The notes under the pieces are model-generated. The model made no database searches. It was not told where the DNA came from and saw only the letters and a list, made by a program, of their open reading frames with translations. From Chinchilla lanigera (taxonomy: Eukaryota > Chordata > Mammalia > Rodentia > Chinchillidae), in the NCBI RefSeq assembly GCF_000276665.1, contig NW_004955425.1:19705799-19769798 (forward strand): 64,000 bases of DNA, written 5' to 3'. This document shows positions 22,240 through 34,960 of this stretch, in pieces; positions within the stretch are counted from its first letter, which is position 1; each line of letters starts with the position of its first letter. Made by a program: the position numbers and the translations under genes.

Positions 22240-24440
22240 AAATCTACATTTTATGAGGGGGGAAATATTCCTTATAGATATATCCTTGACATGTGCAAAT
22301 GAAAAACAAAGCATTCCTCAGATAAGATGTAATGTCCTCAGTGTGAATCATGCTCATACTTTAAATGACACTCATAACCCAAATTTCTTACAGTACTAGA
22401 AATCTGTACTACAGTGGTGTGAATGTCAAACTACAGAAACATGAATTCCTTTAAAAATATTAAATATAGTTTAATGAAATTTATTTATAAATATAACATA
22501 GGTGATATTATAAATGACTCATGAAGGGAGATAAGATTACATTGAAATCCTTATTTTAAAAGCAAGCAAACTATGTCTGTCAAGTATTTGAGAGAATACA
22601 TTTGGCATTCATAGTTAGTACTTGGTCTCATATCCCACCTTTCCTTTCTACTACATTTCATCTGACTCGACCAGTGTGTCTTCCCCACACCAGACACAAA
22701 GGGAGACTCCCACTTCTGTGTCTCTACAGCAGCTGCTATAACTGCCTCCACTGTGTGGTGGGAACCTACTCATCCTTCAGTAGACAGCAAAAGTCTTCCT
22801 GCTTTGGGAAACCTGCCCCCATTCACACTGGGGAGTGAGTCGCTTCCTCCCTGGTGCTCTTTGGTCCTTAGTGCTTAGCCACCATCACAGCATTTGTCAT
22901 GTTCCATTTCACTTACTTGTTTATTTGTCTGATTCTCCTTGACAACTAAGATGGCAACTGTTCACCCTCTAAAAATCCCTAGATCTTAGCACAGTGTCTA
23001 TAGAAGAATTATGCAACTAGCAACTATGATAACACCAATAGAATTTTAATGCACTCTTTAAATTTTAGCTTTTATGGACAATGTAGATTCTGTCAGCAAC
23101 ATGTGTTAAATATCTCTTAAAATCCTTCATATGTATTACTCTATTTATAAGAGATGTACAGCCACGGAATTTCTAGGTAGTCATATACTTCAGTTTGGTG
23201 GGATAGTGCAGCTCTGTGCTTATGGATCAATTAAGGGCTATTAATCACTTTAGTGAAACTTTCTCAGAAGTATCCCAGTAAGGGTGACAAATTATGGTTC
23301 ACTAATAATTTCCAATAAGAAATTAAATACTCCAGAACACCAAGTACAATGACAATAGCTGCTAACACAAGATGATGTCCCATTGTCAAGGGCTACAGAA
23401 ACAATCTTTTATTTCTCGGTACTAACTGGTGCAGTGGGTGATGTGAGGTTTCACGCAGCTCTCCTTTTCTGGGGATTCCCTTTTCAGCTGGAAACATCAG
23501 CTGTGGGTGACTCACATCTCCATCCTTCACTAGAAACTGCCCTCGGCAGCATATTCCAGGTTACATGGCTCCTAAGAGTGACACACAGACAGTGACAGCT
23601 GCAGGAACTTTATTATTTTAACATTACTTATTAATTCAGTAATCATATACTTTGCATTTCTGTAAGGTTCACCCTATTAACTTTGATTTTTAAGAGAAAT
23701 GACAATATTAGAGCAGAAAGAAGAAATCTATGAAAATAGCCCTCAAGAGAGGGCTCTAAATCCTTTCGTTTCCACAGTGAGCACTCACAAACCCCAAAGT
23801 GGACATTCCATGACAGATATAGATGACCCCAAGGTTAGCCTGTCAAGAAAGGCTTGAAGTCATTATTTAATAGTTATCCAAGTAACTAAGGAACCTTGAA
23901 GAGAATAAGACTAGACTCCAAAGCAGCTTAGAAAAATAATAGCTAAAACAATAATACTATCTTATTTCTAAAGGAATTCACTCACTTAAGTGCCTGTGTA
24001 ATATGTAGTCCTTAAATTAGAAAGAAAACAAGGAAATCAAAGCCCATTTTTCCCATTAAACCAGACTCCTATTATTTATCATTTCTTTCAACTCCCTGGT
24101 TATTGAATTATCAGTTCCTATATTCCAGCTTCAATATCAAACCAGGCCTTTCATTTTGACAATTCCTTTATATCTTCTTGGACTTTGACCTCATGTACTA
24201 ATATAAGCTTGGCTGATATTTCTGATTTTGGCAAATCCATTATTGTACAGACCTAAATAGAATACTGTTTATTTCTTTTAAATTGTCTGAGGTTGTAAAA
24301 TCCAAATATGTATAAAGTAAAAAACACGGTTTCCAACATAATTGACCACTCAACTACTATAGACAAATTTAAGAATATAAAAATATAAAGTGTTTAATAC
24401 AGCCTGCCTGAGCTGAAAACATGTAGTACATGTTAAAACA
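22240..24440. other. Intron sequence, nothing recognised
   Basis: Unique-looking sequence. Small open frames near 22551-22838 and 23383-23595 show no recognisable protein family and no splice context that I can support. Confidence 0.5.
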
Positions 24441-24910
24441 TTTAAAAAGGATAAACTTGAGTCACCTGTAGGAAAATGGTTGTACACTGAGACCATAATT
24501 TTAAGTGAAATAACAGATACACAAGCTTAAATATTGCAAGGTTTCTCTTATATAAAAACTATCTCTCTAGATATATGTACAATATATATAAAACTATATA
24601 TATATTTGAAAAAGGGTATTGTAGGCAATGTATCTTAACGTGTACCTTGACTTAGTATAATTGTCTTACATGTTTTATATGTTCTTTGGCCTGTTAGTCT
24701 GGTTTTAAATTGGTACATGTAATAATTAATTTTATAAGATCTCATGAGACAAACAAATCTGATGCTAGAAAAATAAAACAAGGTAGAGGTAAGGGGAAAA
24801 AGGAAGGGAACTGAAAGGTGTTGTGTACATGTATACTTCCCCTACAGTGAGTGTGATAATTACATACCATAAGCATGTACTAATAAAAGTCTAAAAAAAA
24901 GAAAAAGAAG
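24440..24910 (+). mobile_element. 5'-truncated L1 3' end
   Basis: ATTTTAAGTGAAATAACAGA and GCAAGGTTTCTCTTATATAA are the end of ORF2. The G/A-rich AGGTAAGGGGAAAAAGG, ACTAATAAAAGTCT and an A-rich tail form the 3' UTR end. Confidence 0.65.
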
Positions 24911-26190
24911 AAACGGATCTTAAGGAGGTGGGAAGTCCACAATTACTTAACACTATCATTAGGAGACATTAACTAAATCTGAAGTTATTCCCAAAGTGGA
25001 TTTTCATAAGGAAAGAGACCCTGTTTGGAAGAAAATTCCAATAACATTTCTTTGTAGACTTTTATAAAAAACTTATAATTACTCAAGATAGGGAATTCAT
25101 TAAACTCAAGATTCACAAATGAAATCAATTCCTAAACAACAAAACCCCATCCACTCTGTTCAGCTATTTACTCTCTAAATAAATAGATAATGAAATCAGA
25201 CCACGTGCTTCCACATAAAATAAGAAGAAGAGAAAAAAGTGAGAAGAGGAGAGGTCCAGAAATGTAAGCTGATCCCTTCATATGGCTTTTGTCAGACTTT
25301 ATTCAGCAGCACTGTTCCTACCAAATTCTCTAATATTTCCTGGCAGTAGAGTAGCGTATGAATGTTAACTAATTACAGTGCACCACCTGAAGATCCTGTC
25401 CTGTGATACAGTCACCATTGAACAGTACCAATATTATTTCAAACCACTCTGAAAAATACACATACCTGCTGATATCTTAAAACTCAAACAAGATGGCAGC
25501 TCACATCCAATTCTATTTTCACCAATTATACAAAGAGCACCATGTATAAAAAACTCATTTCCCTAAAACCTTTCCTCTTCAAGGGGTCTCTGTACCCTGC
25601 TCCATTTATTGAACAGTTATTTACTTATATATACAATACAGTACAATAAAAATTGTCAGAAATACCTTAGAAACATAAATCTAGAAGTTTTAAAAGATAA
25701 AAGTTATGCTTTCCCTGTTTTTGTGTGCTCTCTAGATTATGTTCTCTAGTGAAAAAACTTTATTTTGGAATACGACCAGATGCAGATCCAAATGCACAGA
25801 GTATAATGGAAAAAAGTTTTTGAATATTCACATAGGTTTTTAGAAGAGACATACTTTGCAAAAGAAAACCTTTTATAGCAGGCTGTCTGTTCTATAAATT
25901 TAATAGAGGTTTGAAACTCATTTCAGTTAATGTCAAAGAAACTATTGCTCAGCTACCTGCCTAGACAATATGTAGTCATTCCATTTATTCTTTCATTTGA
26001 AAATATTAATTCAACTTTTTCTAAATGCTAGGCATTATGCCTCAGGCATGGGATAAAAGATAAGTAAACAAAACAGGTATATGATATGCCTGCAAAAAGC
26101 TTAAAATATATAAGATCTACAAACTGCAATGGATTCAAACTGTAAAAACTGATAATTGTTTCATAGAGGAGGTTAAGGAAAACTTACACT
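24911..26190. other. Intron sequence, one faint ancient repeat
   Basis: Mostly unique. Around 25985-26070 (CTAAATGCTAGGCATTATGC ... AAGTAAACAAAACAGG) there is a faint mammal-wide repeat of the 'tgctaggcactg' type. No coding sequence. Confidence 0.4.
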
Positions 26191-26194
26191 GGTA

Positions 26195-26620
26195 CACGTC
26201 ATGAACCCTGCCCGCCCAGCGATGCCCACATCCGACCCCTGGTCTGAGAAGGACTATGTTATCTCACACTGCAAAAGCAACTTTACAGATGTAGCTAAGG
26301 TCAAAGGCTTTGGGACAGGATGATTATCTTGGACAATCTGAACTCTATTTAATCAGGAACCCTAAAAAGAGCAAAGAAACTTTCCCAGGTGAAGCCAAAG
26401 AAAGAAATCTCAAGACAGAAGCAGGGCCGAGAAGATGCAGCTGTTCTGAGTGTGAAGATGAAGGGGGCCACAAGCAAAGGAATGACGGTGGCTTTCAAAG
26501 CAGGAAAGGGCAAGAAGACGACTTCTTCCCTGGGGACCCCAGAAAACAATGCAGACTTCCAAACTCGGATTTCCAACCCAGTGATACCTATGTTGGGCCA
26601 AAAACAGAATAGATAAATAC
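26195..26620 (+). mobile_element. MLT1 LTR (ERVL-MaLR)
   Basis: CTTTACAGATGTAGCTAAGG, GATTATCTTGGACAATCTGA, GACAGAAGCAGGGCCGAGAA and CTTCCCTGGGGACCCCAGAA follow the MLT1 order. Overlapping open frames of 75-146 codons on both strands lie in this LTR and are not genes. Confidence 0.75.
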
Positions 26621-29260
26621 ACTGCACTTGGACCGTGCAAAGAACAGATCTCCTTGCTTTTGCGTCCTTCCTGCTCTGTGCTCCTGTTCTCACCACTGGC
26701 CATCCTTAGCTTTTCTCTGCTCTTCCTAGTTCTCACACAAATTTTTTGATATGAATTATGTAACTGCTTCAGCCACATTTCATTTATTTTAATAAAGGAT
26801 ATAGTTGTTAAATTTAATTTATCTGTATCCGAATAAAAACTACTGAGCACCTGTCCCCAAAAGGATCTGTGCTAGTTCAAAGGGACACACTTTGAACTGT
26901 TAGAGTTCCTGCCTAGTGGGGAAGTCAGAAGAATAACAAAGGTGTGCCAGGAGGGCCAGAGCTGGGAAGGGCATGTGCTGCAAAGGAGCGGTGTCTCGGG
27001 ACTCCTCTGTCAGAAGAGCAGCAAAGGGAAAGGGAGGTGCAGGAAAAAAAAGAAAACAGCCTCCCTCAAGTATGAATAGCACAAAGCTTACCCTGATAAA
27101 TAAAATTTAAGAAAACTACTGGGTAAGATTTTTTAAAAAGTGCTTCTTATTTTTCTCTAAGTTATTTGAGACTATAAATAAAAAAGTCTCTTTCTGCTTA
27201 ACTCTAATGCACAACTGACCTTATTTGAAGACAGCCCTCTAACAGAAGACATTAACAACATAAATTTGCAACTAAAAGGGAGATTTACAACTTATAATCA
27301 GGTTAAATCCTTGTTAAGGAAAAGAACATCAGGAAATAGAAAAATAAATCACATTTTCAGTAGCTTACTTAGTGTATTTGATACCTAGAGTAGATATTTT
27401 TTAAAAACTCTTCCTGTTTGACACAATTAGTTCCTATTACTAAGTAATAATAATCATTATTTTCTTGACATGCTCTTTAACTGTAAAGTAATTAATGATT
27501 TTCAAAGAAGGAATAAATTTTAGTTATTGTTCAAACTCAATGAAATATCTCATGTATGAACTAAATCTGTAATTACCTAACAAAAATATTACCATTTGCA
27601 ATCCACGTGGTTTCATTATCATTTTAAACTCAAAAATTCCAAATGAACACATCAACTAACAAAATTGAAATCACTCAATTTCTACTTCTTTGTTTTAGAA
27701 TCAGTATGTAATCACTGCTTATTTTGAATCTTCTCTATTCATAAAGAATACATCTATAAAAGTGTGTTAGAGGATACTCTCTAACATCTTCTAATTTGAA
27801 TCATACATACTATTAAAACAACAATAATCACAGCAATTGTTTAGAACATAGACCAAAAAAATTTGTGAAAAACATTAGTTTACCACTGGAGTTTATAGTG
27901 AGTAGTGCATGAGAACAGTAAAAACGCAGACTGACTTTTAGTCAGGTTCCATAAATTTCTACTAAGGACAGTGAACATTCCTAATGATTGCACTCAAGAC
28001 TGCGTGCTCTGCCACATCACAGTTTTTAACTCCATTTGGAGAAGCCATAAAAAGCACCACTATTTTACGTGATAGATGATTATTATTTACGGTATCGGCT
28101 CCAGGGACTGACAGCTGTGCACAGGCTTAAAAAAGGAGGGCCCCGTGCTTAGGTTTTAATGCTGTGCTGTCACAGTCCTGAAATTTCTTTGAATTTGTAC
28201 AATCCAGGGGCTCAAGGATATATACATCTAGGCTCACATTCAGTCCTGCCTCTGAGGGACTTCCTGAACGAGGTCCTCATACACCTGTTCTTATACCCAG
28301 AACTCACTTCCCCCTCCCTTCCCCAGGGCAGGACTTGGCAAACTGCAGAGTGGGTCCGGACCACAGCGCAGGGCCAGGAAGCCCTTTGAGGGTCTGCCTC
28401 ACTCCATCAGCACCCCTCATATTCTATGAAATCTAAAATTATGTAGCAAATAAAAATAATCTCACAGAGGTCAAGAGAAATGGAAGAAAGGGAGAGATCT
28501 TTTGCCCTTGCTGTTTGAATAAAAAGCCTGTCATTTTCATTTTCTACTCAGCTACACAAATTATGTAGCCATATCTCCTCACGCATTTGGGTAGGTGTGT
28601 ACACCTGCATGTGCCTGTGCTTGTGTCTGTGAAAAATAAAATGACTTTTTATAAAGCCAATTCATTATAATTTATAGATAAGCTATATGTTTATACGATG
28701 TTACTATATTTCATCTATGAAGACAGAAGAAATTATCGTAGTACTCTCTGCATCAGAGGAGATGGCGTTCCAATGTAATTTTATCGCCTGAGGTTCTTGT
28801 GACAGACGAACTGTCTTGAAAAGTCTTCAAGAATATCTTATGTCAAAAATGGGAATAGTCTAGCTTCAGATATCCTAGCAGGACACAACATTATTATTAT
28901 TATGTTCTTATTAATATAATTTGCTTTCCAACTTTGATTTCTTCACAGGCAAGAGATTGTTGGTCAGGAGCCAAAGTCATCAAATATTAAGAATAGGAAG
29001 ACACATCAAATGTGTTGGAAGATCCTCAAAACTCATTAAGTAATTTAGCACATTTCAGTCATTCACATAAAGAACATCTGTCAAACAACTCCAAATCTTC
29101 AATTTCATAACTAAAAAGTCTTATACTTTTTGACTAATAATTCACAAAACATACCTTCATAAATCCTGAGTTATTCTCCTTAAAATAAAATAGATGGACT
29201 AAATAGTCCTAATATAACTCTATAGTTCTATTATTTAAGAAGGCTTCATGATTAATATGT
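26621..29260. other. Intron sequence, nothing recognised
   Basis: AT-rich and unique-looking. A GC-richer patch at 26925-27065 and another at 28200-28400 carry short open frames without family resemblance. Confidence 0.5.
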
Positions 29261-29264
29261 AATA

Positions 29265-29530
29265 GCCCATCCTGCCTGTGAGGAATATGTTTCAAGATCC
29301 CCAGGGGTCACTTGAAAATGTACTACCAATCCAAGTTATGGAGAGATTTTTCCTATATATGCACACCTGTGATGAACTTTATAAATTAGGCACATTAAGA
29401 AATTAACAATAATAGCTAATAATATAGTAAAATAATTATTAAAAAGCACTGTAGTAAGTTACTTAAAATTTAAGAATCATTTTTGGAATTTTCCACTTAA
29501 TGTTTCCAGACTATGGCTAAGTGCAAGTGA
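29265..29530 (+). mobile_element. Tigger/MER2-like DNA transposon fragment
   Basis: TTTCAAGATCCCCAGGGGTC, TTTTTCCTATATATGCACAC, TTATAAATTAGGCACATTAA and GAAATTAACAATAATAGCTA follow, in order, the well-known Tigger/MER2 end region. Confidence 0.75.
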
Positions 29531-29648
29531 AAGACACCACGGGGAGCAAACCTGGGGATGGGGGGGCTACTGTACAGCTGCTGCTGTCCTCACCAGGTTC
29601 TTCTCTTTATTAAACCTAAGATTTGATGGGAGCAAGTTAGAGACCCTC

Positions 29649-30325
29649 AAAATGAAAATGTACTATTTTAAAGTCCTAATACTATTTGGGAGGTGGCGTG
29701 ATATCACTTAAATCTAGATGTGGTAAGTTAAAGGTAAATAGTATAAACTCTAAAACAACCAGTGACAAACCAGTTACGACTAATTAGCGGGCAAAGGAGG
29801 TAAAATGGAATCATATAAAGGACTCTGTCCAAATGAAGACAAGAATGCAAATCTGGGTGGAACAAATAGAAAACAAATAACAAGATGATAGATTAAAACC
29901 TAACTGTATCAATAATCATCTTATATGTAAGTGGTTTACATACTTCAATTACAAATCTGAAAAAGTCAGATTAGAGAAATAGCAAGATTTGACTGTCAAG
30001 AATTGGGGAGGTGCTGGAGGATTAAACCCGAGGATGTTCTACCACTGAGCTATATCCTCAATCTGCTCTTTTTTTATTATTACTATTTTAAATTTTGAGG
30101 CAGGATCTCACTAAGTTCCCCAGGCTGGACCAGAACTTACAGTCTTCCTGCCTCAGCCTCCCTGAGTACTGGGATTACAGATATGCACCGTCACACCTAA
30201 CATTCAATTGTGAAGATGTTTTTGTTGTCCCAACATGGCTAGGCTACAGTCCTTAGTTATTCAGTCAAACACAACCCTAAGTATTGCAATAAAGATGGTT
30301 TGCAAGTGTAAAAAAAAAAAAAAAA
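29649..30325 (+). mobile_element. 677-bp polyadenylated retrocopy of a repeat-containing RNA
   Basis: Flanked by the direct repeat GTTAGAGACCCTC (13 bp, 15 if two A's are counted) at 29636-29648 and 30326-30338. The 3' end has AATAAA at 30288-30293, 16 nt before a ~16-nt poly(A) tract. Contents in order are ~350 bp of old L1 sequence (ORF1/ORF2 junction type), an antisense B1-dID and ~110 bp of other sequence. No open frame. It looks like L1-machinery integration of a polyadenylated non-coding or readthrough transcript. It lies about 0.6 kb from the CTNNA3 exon, on the opposite strand. Confidence 0.75.
30004..30200 (-). repeat. B1-dID dimeric SINE, carried inside the retrocopy
   Basis: Reversed ID arm (GTGCTGGAGGATTAAACCCG, CCACTGAGCTATATCCTC), linker, TTGAGGCAGGATCTCACTAA, and reversed B1 arm ending CCGTCACACCTAA. 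Confidence 0.85.
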
Positions 30326-30941
30326 GTTAGAGACCCTCCACAGATGGAGACAGGCACACAGAAAATGAAATAGAAAGGACCTTGAAGCAAATATTTTTTT
30401 TTAAATTAAGACAGCATTTTCAGTATTTCTGAGCCACATCTAAAACTGCAAAAGTTATGACACTATGTCACTTTTGAAAAAGAGCCATGCAAATGGTCTG
30501 AGCTCTTTACACCTTCAGATATGGCTCACGATCTCTGCACATTGACTTTTACCTGATACCATCTAAATTCTAATTCTAATGCTCCTTTCTTACTATTCAC
30601 CAGCTTAGCCCTGAGCAACCTGCCACATCTTTTTATTCAGCTAAATTAATGCGCAACCATGGTTTTCTTTTTCCAAACCTGACTCACTTCTTCAACTCAT
30701 ATTTAGATAATTCTACACACAAAACAATCTTGTGTAAATACTCCCCTGTTTCTAATTTCATTCCAAGAAACTCCTAGGCTTACTGTTCAATCTGAACAAT
30801 CAAGAAGAGTCCCTTCAGAAAGGCATTCATGTAAAATCACATACTCGTGTGTGAGTGACCATACTGTGTAACAGAAAGCGTCATGTACACACTCAACGTG
30901 CAAGGGGAAAGTGGGCACAGGGGCCCCAGGACAAGCGAGTC

Positions 30942-30947
30942 ACTTAC
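30942..30947 (-). other. CTNNA3: 5' splice donor of the CTNNA3 exon
   Basis: On the minus strand the exon ends AAC and continues GTAAGT, a near-consensus U2-type donor. It falls exactly where alpha-catenin homology stops: the open frame beyond it (VSDSLVLGP...) is not catenin-like. Confidence 0.9.
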
Positions 30948-31151
30948 GTTGCTCATGTACTCGGACAGCAAGTCCTGAAGAGCCTGGCGAATGGCGTTGC
31001 ATTCCGCAATGATCCTCTCCCGGTGGAAGTCCCGAGTGCAGGAGGAGTCCGCCAGCAGAGCGGCCCCGCTGATGATGGCTTCCAGGCGCTTTTCCAGGGA
31101 CGGTCTCATTTCCTCTTCAGTCACCGTGAGCGGGTTCAGGACAATTAAACT
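30948..31151 (-). CDS. CTNNA3: alpha-T-catenin, one internal coding exon (vinculin-binding part of the middle region)
   Basis: The minus strand reads 68 uninterrupted codons in phase 0 at both ends, starting SLIVLNPLTVTEE and ending QDLLSEYMSN. Segments such as RPSLEKRLEAIISGAALLAD and SSCTRDFHRERIIAECNAIR are the alpha-catenin signature. LLAD and ERIIAECNAI fit alpha-T-catenin (CTNNA3) better than the alpha-E/alpha-N forms, which have LMAD and ERIVAECNAV. Alpha-catenins link cadherin-beta-catenin complexes to actin at adherens junctions. Alpha-T is known from heart intercalated discs, testis and brain. By homology this stretch matches the part of the alpha-E middle region (roughly residues 305-352 there) whose helix binds vinculin when tension opens the protein. 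Exon length is 204 nt if the acceptor is the first CAG; a second AG two bases on would give 202 nt. It is probably exon 7 by human numbering (inference). No stop or frameshift is present, so it looks functional. Confidence 0.92.
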
Positions 31152-31180
31152 CTGTGAGAAGAGCACATGTAAAGGTTAGA
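31152..31180 (-). other. CTNNA3: 3' splice acceptor and likely branch point of the CTNNA3 exon
   Basis: Minus strand: a short pyrimidine-rich stretch ending TTCTCACAG precedes the exon. A CTAAC motif (31174-31178) puts a candidate branch adenosine about 24 nt from the exon, a normal distance. The next two exon bases are AG, so NAGNAG-like use two bases downstream is possible in principle but would shift the frame. Confidence 0.75.
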
Positions 31181-31344
31181 GCCCGTGACATTCCAACTTT
31201 AGGAAATAGGTGATAATTTGATTTCATATTTTAGAATTCAGACACAATAATGATGACAACTATATTTTACTACTTCATCCAGTTCCTATACAAGGTTCTG
31301 TAGCAGTTATTATTCAGATGAGTGATGAGAGTGATGCGGTTATC

Positions 31345-31530
31345 AGCACTGGTGCTAGTGTCAGAAAGCCCTAGATTCAAATCTTGCCTCCCTGTCTCAC
31401 CAGGCTGTTCTATGTGCCCTCAACCTCACCCTCCTGACCTGTAAAACTGAAATATTAGTGATGCTTCTGTCATAAAACTGTTATAAGAACAATATGAATG
31501 CTTAATACAGTGACTGGCATATACTAACTG
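31345..31530 (+). repeat. MIR SINE
   Basis: AAGCCCTAGATTCAAATCTT, CTGACCTGTAAAACTGAAAT, CATAAAACTGTTATAAGAAC and ATACAGTGACTGGCATATA match the MIR order. It lies about 200 bp upstream of the CTNNA3 exon on the transcript strand. Confidence 0.8.
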
Positions 31531-33100
31531 TCACTTATAATAATATTGCCAGACCACGCTTACATAATATTTTCAAACAGATCTTCTCATCTTGACAACA
31601 CTATGAAGCAGACAACAAAGATGAGCCACTATTTTAGCTGGTGATGGGTTGGCTGAGGGTTGGTCTTTCCCAAGAGCAAATGAACTGGTCTCATACTGTC
31701 TAATTCAATATTGTTTTCATTATGCATCACTATAAACAATAAGGTATAACATATCAAAGAAAACACTAGATTTTATTATTCATTTAAAAAGTAAAATTCT
31801 GTTTTCCTATTAATCTATAATAACTTTCAGCCATTGGAACTGGACATGGTATTTTTAAGGTTATATAAACAGATAAGTCTTTAGATAAAATAGTCAAGAT
31901 AATTTATAGCCTCTGAAGAGTGAGAGTGTATGCTGCTCTAAAGGTCTTTTATGAAACTGCATCAAGAGAGAAAACCTTTCCAAGGTGATGCCTAATATAG
32001 TAAATGAAGAGTCAATATAAAACAAAAATTCTCTAAAGAACCCTTAATATAAAATGAAATCATATATTGATCTTCAAAATGTAGATCTTAGTGGAGTCTG
32101 CATAAACTCGCACACACACATTAAAAGACATTCACAATATATAAGCTTGTAAGGTTTTATATACACATATTAGGTAAAGGGATACACACATGTGAATACA
32201 TATGTGTATGCATCTTACATTGATCCAAGTGCTACATTACTTGATGATAAGTATTTGGAATCAGAAGTGGTCAGAGTATAACTTTAAAATCTATAACTAA
32301 AGTGCCAAACTTAGGAAGGGAAAATAATCACAGAAAGGTAATTTTGATAATTAAGTTTAAAACAATTAGAAAAAAGAAATATGTGTATTATATAATAATT
32401 ACATCTCATAAGATATAATATAAAATATAAATAAGACTGTAGATTAAATATAATATTAGTTAACTGTCTTAGAAACATTCAGGGGAATTCTTTTATGCCT
32501 CTATTTCCTTTTTGGATTTTTACTGCTTAGTCATTGCATTTTTTTCCTTTTACATAAAGATTTTTTAAAAAATCATAAAAGCAGTTTTACAAAAGCCAAA
32601 TGTAACTTATTTTTCTTTGTCCACTGCATAATTTTTTGATGATACCACATTCCAACTATAAGCTTCATTGATCAAAGCTTTGCTTCTTCTTATTTTATTT
32701 GCCACTTTTCCATGTCTTTACTTGGCTCACTAATTTAGTGCAAACTTTCCATTCCAATGTTTCACAACAAAAATTAAACCAATTAAAATCTTTTGGAAAT
32801 GACCCTCCAATGTAGTATCATCATTGAGAAGAGACTTTGAGAAGGCAATAAAATGACTATTTAACTGCTCAAATGAAATCAGATGTGATGGGAGTGGATA
32901 ATATGTCTCTAGCATTTTAACCATAGGAAGAGTTCATCAAATTTCAAGTCTGTTCACCTATAAGTACTGCAAGAAAAAAATCTGGTAATTTTACGTGTTC
33001 TGGCTGTCACCTCCTGTGAGCAAAACAACCTGCACTGTGCAATTAAGATCACTCTGCTTTCTGTTCGATAGAACCATTCCAAAAGCCATCTGAACCTTTG
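31531..33100. other. AT-rich intron sequence, nothing recognised
   Basis: No coding or repeat family resemblance that I can support. Confidence 0.5.
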
Positions 33101-33104
33101 AATT

Positions 33105-34960
33105 TTTACCTGCTTAACCTTTAAAAGTTCTTCACTAAAGAAGATTGAAGAGGATATCAGAAAATGGAAAGATATCCCTTGCTCATGGATAGGAAGAAGC
33201 AATATAATGAAAATGGCCTTACTTCCAAAATTGCCGTACAGATTCAGTGCAATCCTGATCAAAATACCATTAGTATACCTCACAGACCTAGAGAAAACAT
33301 TCCAAAAATTCATTTGGAACCAGGAAAGACCTAGAATATCAAAGAAAATTCTGGTCAACAAAGGCAAGGCAGGGGGCATCACAATCCCTGAATTGAAATT
33401 GCATTACAAAGCTACTGTGATTAAATCAACACAGTACTGGAAAAAACAGACCTGAGGAGAACTAGAACACATTAGAAGATACAAACGCATTCAGCCACCT
33501 TATCTAAGGGGCCAATCATGTTCAGTGGAAGAAAGATAGCCTCTTTAATAAACGGTGCTGGAAAACTGGCTTTCCACATGCCAAAAACTAAAACTAGACC
33601 CACATTTATCACCATGCACTAAGCTAAAATCAAAATGGATCTAAATACTAAAATAGAAACACTAAGTCTACTGGAAGAGAAAGTAGGTAGAAATCTTGAA
33701 GGCATGGGGTAGGCAGAGAGTTCATGAACAAAACCAAAGCTTCATGGGAAATACTCAAAGAACCAACAACTGGGATCTCATCCTATTAAAAAGCTTTTGC
33801 ACATGAAAAGAAATCATCAACAGAGTAAAAAGACAACACACAGAGTAGGAAAAAATTTTAGCCAACAGCTCCCTAGACAAAGGACTTATAGCTAGAACAT
33901 ATAAAGAACTGAAAAGAATCGGACCTTCCAAATTCGAAGACCCATTCTAAAAATGGCCTTCCAAAATGAATACACACTTTTCAGATGAAGAAATATGGAC
34001 AGCAAATAAATACATGAAAAAATGTTCAACATCACTGGTCATTCAAGAGATGCAAATTAAAACAACAGTGAGATTCCCTCTCACCCCAGAAATAAAGGCT
34101 GTCATCAGGAAATCAACCTCTAAAAAATACTGGAGGGGCTGTAGGGAAAAAGGAACTCTTCTCTACTGTTGATGGGAGTATAGACAGGTGCATCCATTGT
34201 GGAAATTAGTGGTGAGATTCTTCAAAAAACTAGGATTAGAGGTCCCATTCAACCCAGCTCTTCCCCTTTTGGGTATTTTCCCAGAAGAATTAAAAACATC
34301 ATGCCATAGTGACATGTGTGCACCCATGTTTATAGCAGCACAATTTGTCATAGCTAAGTCTTGAAAACAACCCAAATGCCCATCAACTGAGGAACAGATA
34401 AAAAGATTTGGTATTTTTATACAATGGAGTCATACTCAGATATAAAGGAGTATAAATTTGACACTATTATAGGTAAGTGGATGCAACTAGAGAGCATATT
34501 CATAAATGAAATAAATCAGACTCACATGTGTAACATCATATTGTCCCCCTAGTATAAGAAGATGAAAGAGTAAATAAAATCCAAAATGTACAATAGATAT
34601 TGGGAAATGGGAAGAAACTGTTCAAAAGGAAAGAGAAACTGTGATGGGGGAAAGAGAAAAGATGGAAGGAAAAAGAAAAAGTAAATATATATATTATATA
34701 GGTAGATTGATAAAATTATATTATATATATTATAGTTAGGATAGCTATACTACTCATTTCTATTAATTCATTGAAAAGAAAGATTTGTGCTTATATCATT
34801 TGATGGATTTTTTATGTCTTTATCTTGTAATCTGAGCAACTACTTTGAAGATGACAACAAGCAAAGTACTAACCATTCTTACTCTCCTACTAGCTTGTCT
34901 TGAAATTTTGTACCATTGTTTTTATTGTTTTTCTCTTTAAGATAGAAAAGCTCTTCTTCA
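33105..34960 (+). mobile_element. L1 fragment: late ORF2, 3' UTR and terminal unit
   Basis: The least decayed L1 here. 33207-33455 translates as late-ORF2 protein with [17 protein letters not shown] and [18 protein letters not shown], the region after the reverse-transcriptase palm. Late ORF2 continues to about 34520, broken by stops. A purine-rich 3' UTR part follows (34600-34680), then the terminal unit (34690-34960) seen again at 6130, 38345 and 43270. Antisense to CTNNA3. Confidence 0.85.

Noticed and set aside
26310..26850. Open frames of 75-146 codons on both strands
   Set aside because: They overlap one another inside an MLT1 LTR and have no protein-family resemblance.
8235..30947. 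LRRTM3, the gene nested antisense in CTNNA3
   Set aside because: No leucine-rich-repeat coding exon is present on the plus strand between the island and the catenin exon, so the island is unlikely to be its promoter.
33207..33455. 82-codon open frame as a host gene
   Set aside because: The translation is L1 ORF2, with the usual FIWNQ and KAGGI words.
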